Assembly (NCBI GenBank): GCA_002010665.1
Contig: MTON01000001.1
Span: forward strand, 147,834-211,833
Length of the DNA stretch: 64,000 nt
Reading direction: 5' to 3'
Origin: Candidatus Aminicenantes bacterium JdFR-78
GTDB lineage: Bacteria > Acidobacteriota > Aminicenantia > JdFR-78
How positions within the stretch are numbered: the first letter of the stretch is position 1; every line of letters begins with the position of its first letter. Positions 37,173-45,807 of this stretch are shown in pieces. A program made the translations under genes and the position numbers. The notes under the pieces were generated by a model. That model saw nothing but the letters and a program-made list of their open reading frames with translations, was not told the DNA's origin and did not search any database.

Positions 37173-37907
37173 TTGCAGGGAAGAGTGAATCAAGCAATTC
37201 CGAGAGAATTGATAATATGGGCCATTTTTTTTATTGTTGTATCATTATTTTTTCAATTTTTACATGAATGTGGACATGGTTTTGGCTCCCAGATTGATGG
37301 TGTTCATGTAAGTACAGGATTTAACCGAGTAGGTGATGTGGGAAAACGACCAAGTGATCAAGACTTTCGTTCAGAGCAAATAATAACTTGGACTTTAAAT
37401 TCAGGTGGTTTGCTTGGGCCTTTTGTCAACTGGATGTTTGCCATTGTTTTTACTATTCTTTTAATGTTTTATTCAAAAACTAACTTAAAAGCTTTTTTTA
37501 TTGGAGGAATTGCAATAATAAATGCACTCATGAGATTTCTTCCTATGACAATTTTTTTTATTGGAGCGAGTAAGGGGGAATTATGGCTTGAGGATGAAGT
37601 AAGCTGTGGATTAAGAGCAATAGAAGGGATAAATTTTCCAATGCCTTTATTAGATTTTAAAATATTATCAAAATCCCAATCTGCTCTTTTTCTTTCAGAA
37701 CCAAAATTATACTTCTGGCCTATTTTATCCTTTATAATTTCATTAGTTTGTTTAGTTTCTACATATTGGAAATTAAATAAGCTATTTAATGAAATTATAT
37801 GTTCAAGGCTCTACAGATGGTTCTTTTGGTTTTTGCCTTTTATTTTATGGCCATTGATATATATAATTGGAAGTTTTCTTGATAATATGATTCGGATTAA
37901 TTGGTAG
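37173..37907 (+). CDS. HExxH-containing integral membrane protein (M50-like)
   Basis: A 244-residue protein with about six transmembrane helices. The first helix runs into FLHECGHGFGSQIDGVHV, an HExxH zinc-protease motif at a membrane boundary. LGPFVNWMFA in a later helix could be a counterpart of the second conserved region of site-2-type (M50) proteases. The open frame starts at a TTG at 37143, but the only strong ribosome site (AAGGGAGG, five bases upstream) supports the TTG at 37173. There is no PDZ domain, and no canonical NPDG is seen. It stands alone between tRNA-Arg and the uppS operon. A protease role is an inference from the HExxH motif. Confidence 0.6.
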   Translation: MQGRVNQAIPRELIIWAIFFIVVSLFFQFLHECGHGFGSQIDGVHVSTGFNRVGDVGKRPSDQDFRSEQIITWTLNSGGLLGPFVNWMFAIVFTILLMFYSKTNLKAFFIGGIAIINALMRFLPMTIFFIGASKGELWLEDEVSCGLRAIEGINFPMPLLDFKILSKSQSALFLSEPKLYFWPILSFIISLVCLVSTYWKLNKLFNEIICSRLYRWFFWFLPFILWPLIYIIGSFLDNMIRINW

Positions 37908-38022
37908 ATCTTAAACTCTGTATTCTGAAAATTAGATAAGGAAAGCCAACTATTTAATAATTTCTATACAAGTTATTCTCACTCGCTTATTTAATCTTTT
38001 AGAATCCTGGTGCTGGGCTATT

Positions 38023-38051
38023 TTGACTTTTCTTGTATTAAAGAATATAAT
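38023..38051 (+). promoter_or_regulatory. Promoter of uppS operon, predicted leaderless
   Basis: TTGACT (38023-38028) and perfect TATAAT (38046-38051) are separated by 17 bases. The -10 box ends seven bases before the GTG start at 38059, so the predicted first transcribed base is almost the start codon itself. Confidence 0.75.
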
Positions 38052-38058
38052 TTGAGAT

Positions 38059-38844
38059 GTGAAAAAGGAATTAGAAGGCTTTATTGAACCGGGAAGCGAG
38101 GAAGAAAAACTAATAAAAAAAATTGATTTTTCACGTTTACCCCGCCATATAGCAATTATAATGGATGGCAATGGACGATGGGCAAAAGAAAGAAATCTCC
38201 CTCGAATAAGAGGACATGAGGAAGGAATCAAATCTGTAAAGGAAACAGTTGAGACTTGCGCTCGTTTAGGAATAAAATATTTAACCCTCTATGCGTTTTC
38301 AAAGGAGAACTGGAAAAGACCAAAAACAGAAGTAAATGCTTTATGGAAATTGCTTGAAAATTATTTAAGAAATGAAGATAAAATCTTAGTTGAAAATAAT
38401 TTATCCTTAAAAATGATAGGCCAATTAGAAGGTTTACCAAATTCTGTTCAAAGAGAGCTAAAAAGAGTTATAGATTTAACGAAAAATAACAATGGAATGT
38501 ATATAATTCTGGCTCTGAATTATGGTGGAAGAACAGAAATAGTTGATGCTGTTAGGAAATTATTTGATGAAGCAAAAAAAGGATTTGATATTAACAATTT
38601 GGATGAATCTTCTTTTTCTAAATTTTTATATACTTCAGAATTTCCAGACCCAGATCTTGTAATCAGAACAAGCGGAGAAATGAGAATTTCAAATTTCCTC
38701 CTTTGGCAAATAGCCTATTCAGAAATATGGATTACTCCTGTGCTATGGCCTGATTTTAGAAAGAGAGACCTTTTAGAAGCAATTCTGGATTATCAGAAGA
38801 GAGAAAGAAGGTTTGGTGGTTTGTCCCCCAGTGATTATAGTTGA
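38059..38844 (+). CDS. uppS: Isoprenyl (undecaprenyl) diphosphate synthase UppS
   Basis: A cis-prenyltransferase that makes the C55 lipid carrier for peptidoglycan and surface glycans from farnesyl diphosphate and isopentenyl diphosphate. The 261 residues contain IAIIMDGNGRWAKERNLPR (catalytic Asp), the GHEEGIKSV segment, LTLYAFSKENWKRP and the C-terminal DLVIRTSGEMRISNFLLWQ. The start is GTG, without a ribosome site, directly behind a consensus promoter. An out-of-frame ATG overlaps it (38057). It is the first gene of uppS-cdsA-dxr-rseP-ispG-larE. Confidence 0.95.
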   Translation: MKKELEGFIEPGSEEEKLIKKIDFSRLPRHIAIIMDGNGRWAKERNLPRIRGHEEGIKSVKETVETCARLGIKYLTLYAFSKENWKRPKTEVNALWKLLENYLRNEDKILVENNLSLKMIGQLEGLPNSVQRELKRVIDLTKNNNGMYIILALNYGGRTEIVDAVRKLFDEAKKGFDINNLDESSFSKFLYTSEFPDPDLVIRTSGEMRISNFLLWQIAYSEIWITPVLWPDFRKRDLLEAILDYQKRERRFGGLSPSDYS

Positions 38845-38847
38845 AAA

Positions 38848-39651
38848 ATGAGTTTGAGGAAAAGATTGCCTACAGCATTTTTTTTAATTTTAATAGTATA
38901 TTTAGGAGTTAAATTCCTTCCTCTTCTTGGTTTTTTTTTGTTTCTCCAAATTGTAATTATTCTAGCTCTCTATGAGTTTTATAAACTATTACCAAAAAAG
39001 GTTTCTCCTCAAATAATAATTGGCTTTATCTTCGCAATATTTATAGCCTTTTATTTCTATTACAATAAAATAGATTTTAAATTCATAATTTTTATATTTC
39101 TTTTAGTCCTTTCAATTTATTATTTGGTATGGATAAAAGATGAAAATAAACTTGCAATTTTCCCGTCCTCTCTTGCCCTAACTTTTCTCTCTGTTTTTTA
39201 TGTTAGCTTTACTCTAAATCATTTATTTTACATTCAGAAGAAATCATCTTCCCTTGTTTTATTTTTACTTACAGTTGTATACCTCGGAGACACTGGTGCA
39301 TATATGTTTGGTAAATTATGGGGAAAAAGAAAACTGGTTCCAATCGCTAGCCCGAATAAAACTTGGGAGGGTGCAATAGGAGGAGTAATTTTTTCCATTC
39401 TGGGTGCAATAATAGGACATTTCCTATTTCTGAAGGAAATATCAGTGGCGAAAGCAATTTTAAGTAGCATATTCATAAGCTTTATTGGTCAATTAAGCGA
39501 TCCAGTTGAATCTCTTTTTAAAAGAGTTGTTAAAGTGAAAGATTCTTCAAGTATTTTACCTGGACATGGAGGAATTTTGGATAGAATCGATAGTTTAATT
39601 CTTGCAGCTCCATTTTTTTATTATTATATTATCTTTATTTGGAAATTATGA
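38848..39651 (+). CDS. cdsA: Phosphatidate cytidylyltransferase CdsA
   Basis: Makes CDP-diacylglycerol from phosphatidate and CTP. A 267-residue integral membrane protein with about seven to eight helices. The CDP-diglyceride synthetase signature is complete near the C-terminus: SPNKTWEGAIGG, and later SDPVESLFKRVVKVKDSS with LPGHGGILDRIDS. It starts three bases after uppS, and its stop overlaps the dxr ATG (ATGA). Confidence 0.95.
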   Translation: MSLRKRLPTAFFLILIVYLGVKFLPLLGFFLFLQIVIILALYEFYKLLPKKVSPQIIIGFIFAIFIAFYFYYNKIDFKFIIFIFLLVLSIYYLVWIKDENKLAIFPSSLALTFLSVFYVSFTLNHLFYIQKKSSSLVLFLLTVVYLGDTGAYMFGKLWGKRKLVPIASPNKTWEGAIGGVIFSILGAIIGHFLFLKEISVAKAILSSIFISFIGQLSDPVESLFKRVVKVKDSSSILPGHGGILDRIDSLILAAPFFYYYIIFIWKL

Positions 39652-40811
39652 CCGTAAAAAAAAGAATTTCAATTTTGGGCTCCACTGGTTCAATTGGTCA
39701 GAATGTATTAAATGTAGTTGAAAATTTTTCCCATCAATTCGAAATCGTTGGACTTTCAGCAGGCTCTAATATAGAACTATTAATGGAACAAATTGAAAAA
39801 TTTAAACCAAAAATAGTTTCCATTAAAGAAAAGAAAATGGCAGATTTAATAATGGAAAATTTTAAAGGAGTAGAAGTTGGATATGGAGAGGAAGGACTTG
39901 AAAAGGTAGCAACTCATCCATTGAATGACATGGTAGTTTCTGCAATAGTTGGAATAGCTGGTTTAAGACCCACCTATAAGGCTATAAAAGCAGGCAAAAA
40001 TATTGCTTTAGCAAATAAAGAATGTTTAGTGGCTGGAGGAAAGATAATAATGAATGAAGCAAAAGAGAGGGGAGTGAATATTATTCCAATCGACAGTGAA
40101 CACAGTGGTGTATTTCAATGTTTGAAAAAGGAAAAAAAAGAATATGTAAAAAAAATTATTTTAACTGCTTCTGGTGGACCTTTCTTTAAGACCTCAATTA
40201 AAGAACTCCAGGAAAAGAAGGTTGAAGAAGCTTTAAAACATCCGAGATGGAAAATGGGGAAAAAGACAACTATAGATTCTGCAACTTTAATGAATAAGGG
40301 ATTAGAATTAATAGAAGCCTACTGGTTATTTGATGTCAACCCATCTCAGCTTGACGTATTAATTCATCCCCAGAGTATAGTTCATTCACTAGTTGAATTT
40401 AAAGACGGTTCAATTTTAGCGCAAATGAGTATTACTGATATGAGAGTTCCTATTCAATATGCTCTGAGTTACCCTGAAAGACTTAATAATTCGTGCCTAT
40501 TTTCATTAAATTTGGCTGAAATAAATACGCTAGAATTTTATTCTGTAGATAAAAGAAAATTTCCATCAATAGACTTTGCCCGTAAAGCACTTATTGAAGG
40601 GGAAAGTCTTCCAGTGGTATTAAATGCAGTAAATGAGGTTGCAGTGCAAGCTTTTCTGGAGGAAAAGATTAAATTTACCCAAATTTTTAAGATAATAGAA
40701 TATACACTCGATAAACATAAAAAAGAAAATATTGAGAAGATTGATGATATTTTCAGAATAGATAAATGGGCAAGAGAACAGGCCCACAAATTGATTAAAA
40801 AAGGACTATAA
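39648..40811 (+). CDS. dxr: 1-deoxy-D-xylulose 5-phosphate reductoisomerase Dxr
   Basis: Second step of the MEP isoprenoid pathway; NADPH-dependent. The 387 residues contain the NADPH-binding ISILGSTGSIGQNVLNVV, the ALANKECLVAGG motif and the metal/substrate site PIDSEHSGVFQCL. The open frame begins with a TTG at 39639, but the ATG at 39648 makes a four-base ATGA overlap with cdsA and places the Rossmann motif at the usual distance from the N-terminus. Confidence 0.95.
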   Translation: MTVKKRISILGSTGSIGQNVLNVVENFSHQFEIVGLSAGSNIELLMEQIEKFKPKIVSIKEKKMADLIMENFKGVEVGYGEEGLEKVATHPLNDMVVSAIVGIAGLRPTYKAIKAGKNIALANKECLVAGGKIIMNEAKERGVNIIPIDSEHSGVFQCLKKEKKEYVKKIILTASGGPFFKTSIKELQEKKVEEALKHPRWKMGKKTTIDSATLMNKGLELIEAYWLFDVNPSQLDVLIHPQSIVHSLVEFKDGSILAQMSITDMRVPIQYALSYPERLNNSCLFSLNLAEINTLEFYSVDKRKFPSIDFARKALIEGESLPVVLNAVNEVAVQAFLEEKIKFTQIFKIIEYTLDKHKKENIEKIDDIFRIDKWAREQAHKLIKKGL

Positions 40812-40812
40812 A

Positions 40813-42141
40813 ATGATTTCAATAATTGGAACAATAATAGCATTTCTGATTGTTTTTGGTATTTTAGTTTTTGTTCATGAGTTCGGCCACTTTTTTATGG
40901 GCAAATTATTAAAAGTAAGAGTTGAAGTATTTTCCTGGGGTTACGGAAAAAAACTAATTGGATTTAAGAAGGGCGGAACTGATTATAGAATAAGTGCCTT
41001 ACCACTCGGAGGTTATGTGAGATTTGCTGGAGAGGAGGATTATGACAAAAAAGAGCGCTCACCTGATGAATTCATGGCAAAAAAAAGATGGGAGAGATTT
41101 CTAATCCTCGTGATGGGTGGATTGATGAACATACTCCTTGCAATATTCCTCATTACAATAGTAAATCTCTCGGGAGTGTCTGTCCCCAAATATATTAATG
41201 AACCTCCTGTCATTGGATGGATTGAAGAAGGGTCTCCTGCGCAGAAAGCTAATTTAAAAATAGGCGATGAAATTCTTGAAATAAATGGTAAAAGAACTAC
41301 CACTTGGAGAGACGTTGAAATTTCTATTGGGACAAGACCAGGTAAAATAATCACCCTAAGGGTGAAGAGGGATAATCGTATTATAAATGTCAAATTAAAA
41401 ACTGAAGCAAAAACAAAATATAAAATGGGCTATGCAGGATTTCTCGGTAGAATATATACAGAAGTTTTGATGGTCTCATCAGGATCCCCTGCTGATAAAG
41501 GTGGGCTTAAACCAGGAGATGTAATCTTAAAAATAAATGGAAAACCAGTTTATTTTTATCAATTTCATACCCTTATTCAGAACAATCCGGAAAAGGAATT
41601 AGAATTCCTTATAAAAAGAGGAGCTGAATTTAAAGTTTTGAAAATTACTCCAAAAAGGGAAGGAGGAAAGGGCAAAATCGGAGTGCTCACCAGGCCTGAA
41701 TCAGAAATTAAAAAATATGGATTATTTAAAGCTTTCTCTCAAAGTCTAAAAGAAAATTACAGAATGGCTTCCCTTGTTCTGGATTTTATTAAGAAATTAG
41801 TTTCAGGAGAGGCATCCCCAAGACAGCTTGGCGGCCCGATTGAAATTGCTGCAATTTCATATTCTGCAATGAAAGCAGGAATACTTAGTTTGTTAATGTG
41901 GATAGCAATCATTAGTCTTCAGCTTGGAATAATAAATCTCCTTCCAATACCTGTCCTGGATGGTGGGCACATCTTTGTTCTAATTATTGAAGGAATTGTG
42001 AGAAAGGATTTCAGTCCAAAAATCAAGGAAAGATTAATGCAAATTGGATTCGCCTTTTTAATACTATTGATGATTTTCGCAATATTAAACGATATTGCAA
42101 GGCGTTTACCACAGGGCTGGGAGAGTTTAATTCCTTGGTAA
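40813..42141 (+). CDS. rseP: Site-2 zinc metalloprotease RseP
   Basis: Intramembrane protease that releases sigma factors or cleaves leftover signal peptides. The 442 residues have HExxH in the first helix (VFVHEFGHFFMGKL), two PDZ domains (about 125-200 and 210-285; IGDEILEINGKR and PGDVILKINGKP), and the third catalytic motif NLLPIPVLDGGHIFVL near the C-terminus. It begins one base after the dxr stop, in the standard uppS-cdsA-dxr-rseP order. Confidence 0.95.
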   Translation: MISIIGTIIAFLIVFGILVFVHEFGHFFMGKLLKVRVEVFSWGYGKKLIGFKKGGTDYRISALPLGGYVRFAGEEDYDKKERSPDEFMAKKRWERFLILVMGGLMNILLAIFLITIVNLSGVSVPKYINEPPVIGWIEEGSPAQKANLKIGDEILEINGKRTTTWRDVEISIGTRPGKIITLRVKRDNRIINVKLKTEAKTKYKMGYAGFLGRIYTEVLMVSSGSPADKGGLKPGDVILKINGKPVYFYQFHTLIQNNPEKELEFLIKRGAEFKVLKITPKREGGKGKIGVLTRPESEIKKYGLFKAFSQSLKENYRMASLVLDFIKKLVSGEASPRQLGGPIEIAAISYSAMKAGILSLLMWIAIISLQLGIINLLPIPVLDGGHIFVLIIEGIVRKDFSPKIKERLMQIGFAFLILLMIFAILNDIARRLPQGWESLIPW

Positions 42142-42146
42142 TTCAA

Positions 42147-43238
42147 ATGACAAATTTTAAATTTCAAAAAGAAAAAATTAAAAGAAAAAAGACAAAACAA
42201 ATCAGAATCGGACATGTAACTGTTGGAGGAGAAGCTCCGATTCGAGTTCAGTCAATGACAAAAACACACACATCCAATATCTCAGAAACAGTAGCTCAAA
42301 TTAAAAGGTTAGAAAAAATAGGATGTGAAATTATAAGAGTTGCTGTTCCTGATATGGACTCTGTCCATGCATTAAAAGAAATAAAAAGACAGATAAAAAT
42401 TCCCCTGATAGCTGATATCCATTTTGACTATAAATTGGCTATAAAATCAATCGAGCAGTGTGTGGATGGATTGAGAATAAATCCAGGTAATATTGGTGAA
42501 AGGAATAAAATAATTGAAATCCTAAAAGTTGCAAGAGAAAGGGAAATTCCTATTAGAATTGGTGTTAATTCTGGGTCTCTTGAAAAAAGCCTGCTTAAAA
42601 AATATGGATATGCGAGTGCAGAGGCAATGGTAGAAAGTGCAATTAATCATATCAAATTATTTGAAGATTTTGGATTTACTTTAATCAAAATTTCCTTAAA
42701 GGCTCCAGATGTTTGGAGAACGATAAAAGCCTATCGGATGCTGTCAAAAAAAGTTGACTATCCTTTACATTTAGGTGTTACAGAAGCTGGAACCCAATTT
42801 TCAGGAACAATAAAGTCGTCTATAGCTATTGGAACTCTTTTAATGGAGGGCATTGGAGATACAATAAGAGTTTCTCTTACTGCTCCTCCGGAAGAAGAGG
42901 TAAGGGTGGGTTGGGAAATTCTTAAATCACTCGGATTGAGAGAAAGGGGTCCACTTATAGTTTCATGTCCCACGTGTGGAAGATTGGAGATTGATAATTT
43001 TACTGAAATTGTCTTAGAAATCGAAAAGAAACTTTCCCATATAAAAAAACCCCTTCATTTAGCAATTATGGGTTGCGTAGTCAACGGTCCTGGAGAAGCT
43101 AAGGATGCTGATTTTGGTGTTGCATGTGGAAGAGGAGTTGGTATATTTTTTAAAAATGGGAAATTTTATAAAAGAGTTAAGGAGAGTGAAATTATCCAGG
43201 AATTTATAAAAGAAGTTGAAAGGATGGTAGAGAACTAA
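42147..43238 (+). CDS. ispG: 4-hydroxy-3-methylbut-2-en-1-yl diphosphate synthase IspG (GcpE)
   Basis: A [4Fe-4S] enzyme of the MEP pathway. From the ATG at 42147 it has 363 residues. It contains the TIM-barrel N-terminus (APIRVQSMTKTHTSN, RVAVPDMDS, IPLIADIHFDYKLA) and the C-terminal cluster region with SCPTCGRLEIDN and IMGCVVNGPGEAKDADFG. A TTG at 42135 lies upstream but would overlap the rseP stop. Its electrons would come from ferredoxin or flavodoxin, in keeping with the anaerobic gene set. Confidence 0.95.
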   Translation: MTNFKFQKEKIKRKKTKQIRIGHVTVGGEAPIRVQSMTKTHTSNISETVAQIKRLEKIGCEIIRVAVPDMDSVHALKEIKRQIKIPLIADIHFDYKLAIKSIEQCVDGLRINPGNIGERNKIIEILKVAREREIPIRIGVNSGSLEKSLLKKYGYASAEAMVESAINHIKLFEDFGFTLIKISLKAPDVWRTIKAYRMLSKKVDYPLHLGVTEAGTQFSGTIKSSIAIGTLLMEGIGDTIRVSLTAPPEEEVRVGWEILKSLGLRERGPLIVSCPTCGRLEIDNFTEIVLEIEKKLSHIKKPLHLAIMGCVVNGPGEAKDADFGVACGRGVGIFFKNGKFYKRVKESEIIQEFIKEVERMVEN

Positions 43239-44053
43239 TGATTAATTCTAAATTATCCGAACTTAAAAAAATTCTTTCAGAAATGGGGAGTGTGCTAATC
43301 GCCTATTCAGGTGGAGTTGATAGCACCTTTCTTTTAAAAGTGGCAAAAGAAGTCCTAGGAAAAAATGTTTTAGCTGTCACTGCTCAATCTGAAACATATC
43401 CACAAGATGAAATCGAAGAAGCAAAGAAATTAGCAAAAGAGATTGGAGTCAGACATATTATAATAGAGACAGAAGAACTTAAGAATCCTGAATTCTCAAA
43501 AAATCCTCCTGAACGATGTTATTATTGCAAAAAAGAATTGTTCTCAAAATTAAAGGAGATAGCGGAGAAAGAAGGAATAAAATTTATTGTTGATGGCTCA
43601 AACTATGATGATTTAAAAGATTTTAGACCAGGAATGAAAGCAGGAATCGAGTATGGAATTAGGTCTCCCCTTAAGGAAGCTGGGTTAACCAAAAAAGAAA
43701 TTCGGCATTTATCAAGAGAACTCGGTCTCAAAACATGGGATAAACCTCAACTTGCCTGTTTAGCTTCTCGTTTTCCTCCTTATACAGAAATCAATCCAAT
43801 TGATTTAAAACGAGTTGGAGAGGCAGAGAAATTTTTGAAAAATTTAGGTTTAAAACAAATTAGAGTGCGTCATCATTATCCCATTGCTCGTCTTGAATTT
43901 TCCTTGGAAGATTTTCCAATAATTTTAGATTCAGGAAAAAGGGAATTAATTGTAAACAAATTAAAAGAACTCGGGTATCTATATGTCACCCTTGATCTTG
44001 AAGGATATAAAACTGGAAGTCTAAACAGACTTATTCCTGATAAAGAAAAATAA
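43238..44053 (+). CDS. larE: LarE-type ATP-dependent sacrificial sulfur transferase
   Basis: A 271-residue PP-loop protein. The ATP-pyrophosphatase motif is LIAYSGGVDSTFLLKVA. PPERCYYCKKELFSKL is the conserved double-cysteine segment of the LarE family, and QLACLASRFPPYTEI carries the cysteine that corresponds to the sacrificed sulfur donor of Lactobacillus LarE. LarE normally acts with LarB and LarC in making the nickel-pincer cofactor, but neither is in this window. Its start overlaps the ispG stop by one base. Its job here may be a related sulfur transfer. Confidence 0.85.
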   Translation: MINSKLSELKKILSEMGSVLIAYSGGVDSTFLLKVAKEVLGKNVLAVTAQSETYPQDEIEEAKKLAKEIGVRHIIIETEELKNPEFSKNPPERCYYCKKELFSKLKEIAEKEGIKFIVDGSNYDDLKDFRPGMKAGIEYGIRSPLKEAGLTKKEIRHLSRELGLKTWDKPQLACLASRFPPYTEINPIDLKRVGEAEKFLKNLGLKQIRVRHHYPIARLEFSLEDFPIILDSGKRELIVNKLKELGYLYVTLDLEGYKTGSLNRLIPDKEK

Positions 44054-44092
44054 TCCTCAAACAATAATCACTACATTTTATCGAAAAATTTT

Positions 44093-45052
44093 TTACCATA
44101 CTAAATTTTTAGGTTTTTTACCGTGAAGAGCAAGAAGAAGATTTTCAGCTGCTGTCATAGCCATTTTATATCTAGTTTCCTCTGTGGCACTCCCAATATG
44201 GGGTAAAAGGATTACATTTTCTAGTTTCAATAATTTTTCATTTATTTGTGGCTCATTTTCATAAACATCAAGTCCAGCTCCCCATATTTTTCCTTCTTCA
44301 AGAGCAGTGGCAAGAGCTTCTTCATCAATAACTGGACCTCTGGCAACATTCACTAATATTGCATCTTTTTTTAATAATTTTATTTTCTCTGCAGAAATTA
44401 GATGATAACTTGTTTCGTTTAAAGATGTATGAATTGTCACGATGTCCGAATTTCTAAGAAGTTCATCAAGGGACAAATAAGAAACATTCAATTCCTTTTC
44501 TTCTCTTTCGGGAATTCTTTTAATATCATAGTAAAAGACCTCCATATTAAAACCTTTTGCTCTTTTTGCCACTGCCTTTCCAATTCTTCCAAGCCCTATA
44601 ATTCCAAGTTTCTTTCCGAAAATTTCTTTCCCAAGAAATAAAGTTAGAGACCAGCCTTTAAATTTTTTCTGTCGCGTGAATAGATCAGCCTGTGGAATTC
44701 GTCTTGCAACTGCAAGAATTAAAGCCCAAGTGAGATCAGCAGTAGCTTCTGTAAGAACCCCTGGTGTATTCGTAACATAAATACCTTTCGCCTTTGCATA
44801 ACCAACATCTATATTGTCATATCCAACTGCACAATTGGCGATAATCTTTAATCTTGGTGCTGAATCCATTATTTCTTTATCTATTCGGTCAGTTAACAAG
44901 CAAATTATCCCTTCTTTATCCTTTATTTTTTCAATAAGCTCCTCTTTCAATAAACCTCTATTAATTGCTCCTATTTCTAATTCCACATGCTTTTTCAAAT
45001 ATTCTATAACTTCTGGAATAAATTCTCTTGTTATGAGAACTTTCGGCTTCAT
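44093..45052 (-). CDS. D-isomer-specific 2-hydroxyacid dehydrogenase (glyoxylate reductase-like)
   Basis: A 319-residue NAD(P)-dependent dehydrogenase. The Rossmann motif is GIIGLGRIGKAVAKRAKGF. The catalytic triad is visible: Arg in NVARGPVIDEEAL, Glu in DVYENEPQ, and His in LLPHIGSATEETR. The N-terminal substrate domain contains NCAVGYDNIDV, typical of glyoxylate/hydroxypyruvate reductases. The frame is open to an ATG at 45064, but GGAGG lies five bases before the ATG at 45052. It is co-transcribed with the nucleoside phosphorylase gene, two to fourteen bases upstream. Exact substrate unknown. Confidence 0.9.
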   Translation of the reverse strand: MKPKVLITREFIPEVIEYLKKHVELEIGAINRGLLKEELIEKIKDKEGIICLLTDRIDKEIMDSAPRLKIIANCAVGYDNIDVGYAKAKGIYVTNTPGVLTEATADLTWALILAVARRIPQADLFTRQKKFKGWSLTLFLGKEIFGKKLGIIGLGRIGKAVAKRAKGFNMEVFYYDIKRIPEREEKELNVSYLSLDELLRNSDIVTIHTSLNETSYHLISAEKIKLLKKDAILVNVARGPVIDEEALATALEEGKIWGAGLDVYENEPQINEKLLKLENVILLPHIGSATEETRYKMAMTAAENLLLALHGKKPKNLVW

Positions 45053-45066
45053 CTTAACCTCCATTA

Positions 45067-45765
45067 TTAAATAAACAAAGAAAAATATTTTTTAATTTCT
45101 TTTTTAATATCTGAAATTCCAGAAATCCAGGTTTTTTCACCCAGCATGTCAGTTACAATCATAAGGGAAACAGCATCTATTTTATAATATTGAGCCAGAG
45201 CATAAACTGCAGAGGTTTCCATGTCAACACAACTAATTCCTTTGTCAGCCATCCTCTTCAACCACTTGGAAGTCTCCCTAAAAGGTGCATCAGTAGAAGC
45301 AACTCGTACTATCTTGTATGGAAAACTATATTTTTCTAAAACCTTTTTAATCTCAATTAATAATTTTCTGCTTGCATTGAAAAGTTTCTTATTTTTATAG
45401 TAATGGGAAGACGTTCCTTCCTGAGAATAAGCCTCCCCTGCAATAACAATAGAACCGATTTTAATCGCCTTCTCTAATGAACCACAAAATCCAAGTAATA
45501 TTATTTCATTTGTCCCAGATGCTATGAGTCTTTCAAGACACATAACACTCTGAGGTGCTCCAATTGACTTGAAAATTATGGTTTTATCTTTCAGAAGAAA
45601 AATTATACTATTATATAAATTAGATGACTTTAAAATTTTATCTTTGAATAAATTATAAATTATCCCTTCGAATGGTTCATAAGGAATAAGGATTGTTCTA
45701 TTTTTATTAAAACCTTTTATTGGTTTAGGTTTTAGAACTGGTATGTTCCTTGCTTCTTTTTCCAT
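45067..45765 (-). CDS. Nucleoside phosphorylase family protein (Udp/PNP type)
   Basis: A 232-residue phosphorylase of the PNP/UDP superfamily, which splits nucleosides with phosphate. Visible motifs are IILLGFCGSLEKAIKIGSIV (phosphate/ribose pocket), VASTDAPFRET and the nucleoside-site ISCVDMETSAVYALAQYYKI. Base specificity is not clear. It diverges from the ParB-like gene with only 20 bases between start codons. A TATAAT at 45781-45786 lies 15 bases upstream and overlaps the start of the ParB gene. Confidence 0.88.
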   Translation of the reverse strand: MEKEARNIPVLKPKPIKGFNKNRTILIPYEPFEGIIYNLFKDKILKSSNLYNSIIFLLKDKTIIFKSIGAPQSVMCLERLIASGTNEIILLGFCGSLEKAIKIGSIVIAGEAYSQEGTSSHYYKNKKLFNASRKLLIEIKKVLEKYSFPYKIVRVASTDAPFRETSKWLKRMADKGISCVDMETSAVYALAQYYKIDAVSLMIVTDMLGEKTWISGISDIKKEIKKYFSLFI

Positions 45766-45778
45766 GCTAATCTAAAAT
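45750..45778 (+). promoter_or_regulatory. Promoter of the ParB-like/radical SAM operon, predicted leaderless
   Basis: TTGCTT (45750-45755) and TAAAAT (45773-45778) are separated by 17 bases. The -10 box ends seven bases before the ATG at 45786, and its -35 lies inside the divergent nucleoside phosphorylase gene. Confidence 0.65.
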
Positions 45779-45780
45779 AG

Positions 45781-45807
45781 ATTATATGATAAAAAAAATC
45801 ATATCAA
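45781..45807 (-). promoter_or_regulatory. Promoter of the nucleoside phosphorylase operon, overlapping the ParB gene
   Basis: On the minus strand TATAAT (45781-45786) is preceded by TTGATA (45802-45807) at 15 bases. It ends 15 bases before the ATG at 45765. The two divergent promoters overlap and should exclude each other. Confidence 0.45.

Noticed and set aside
36902..37907. tRNA-Arg as integration site of a genomic island
   Set aside because: No integrase, no direct repeat of the tRNA 3' end and no clear composition change were seen in the following sequence.
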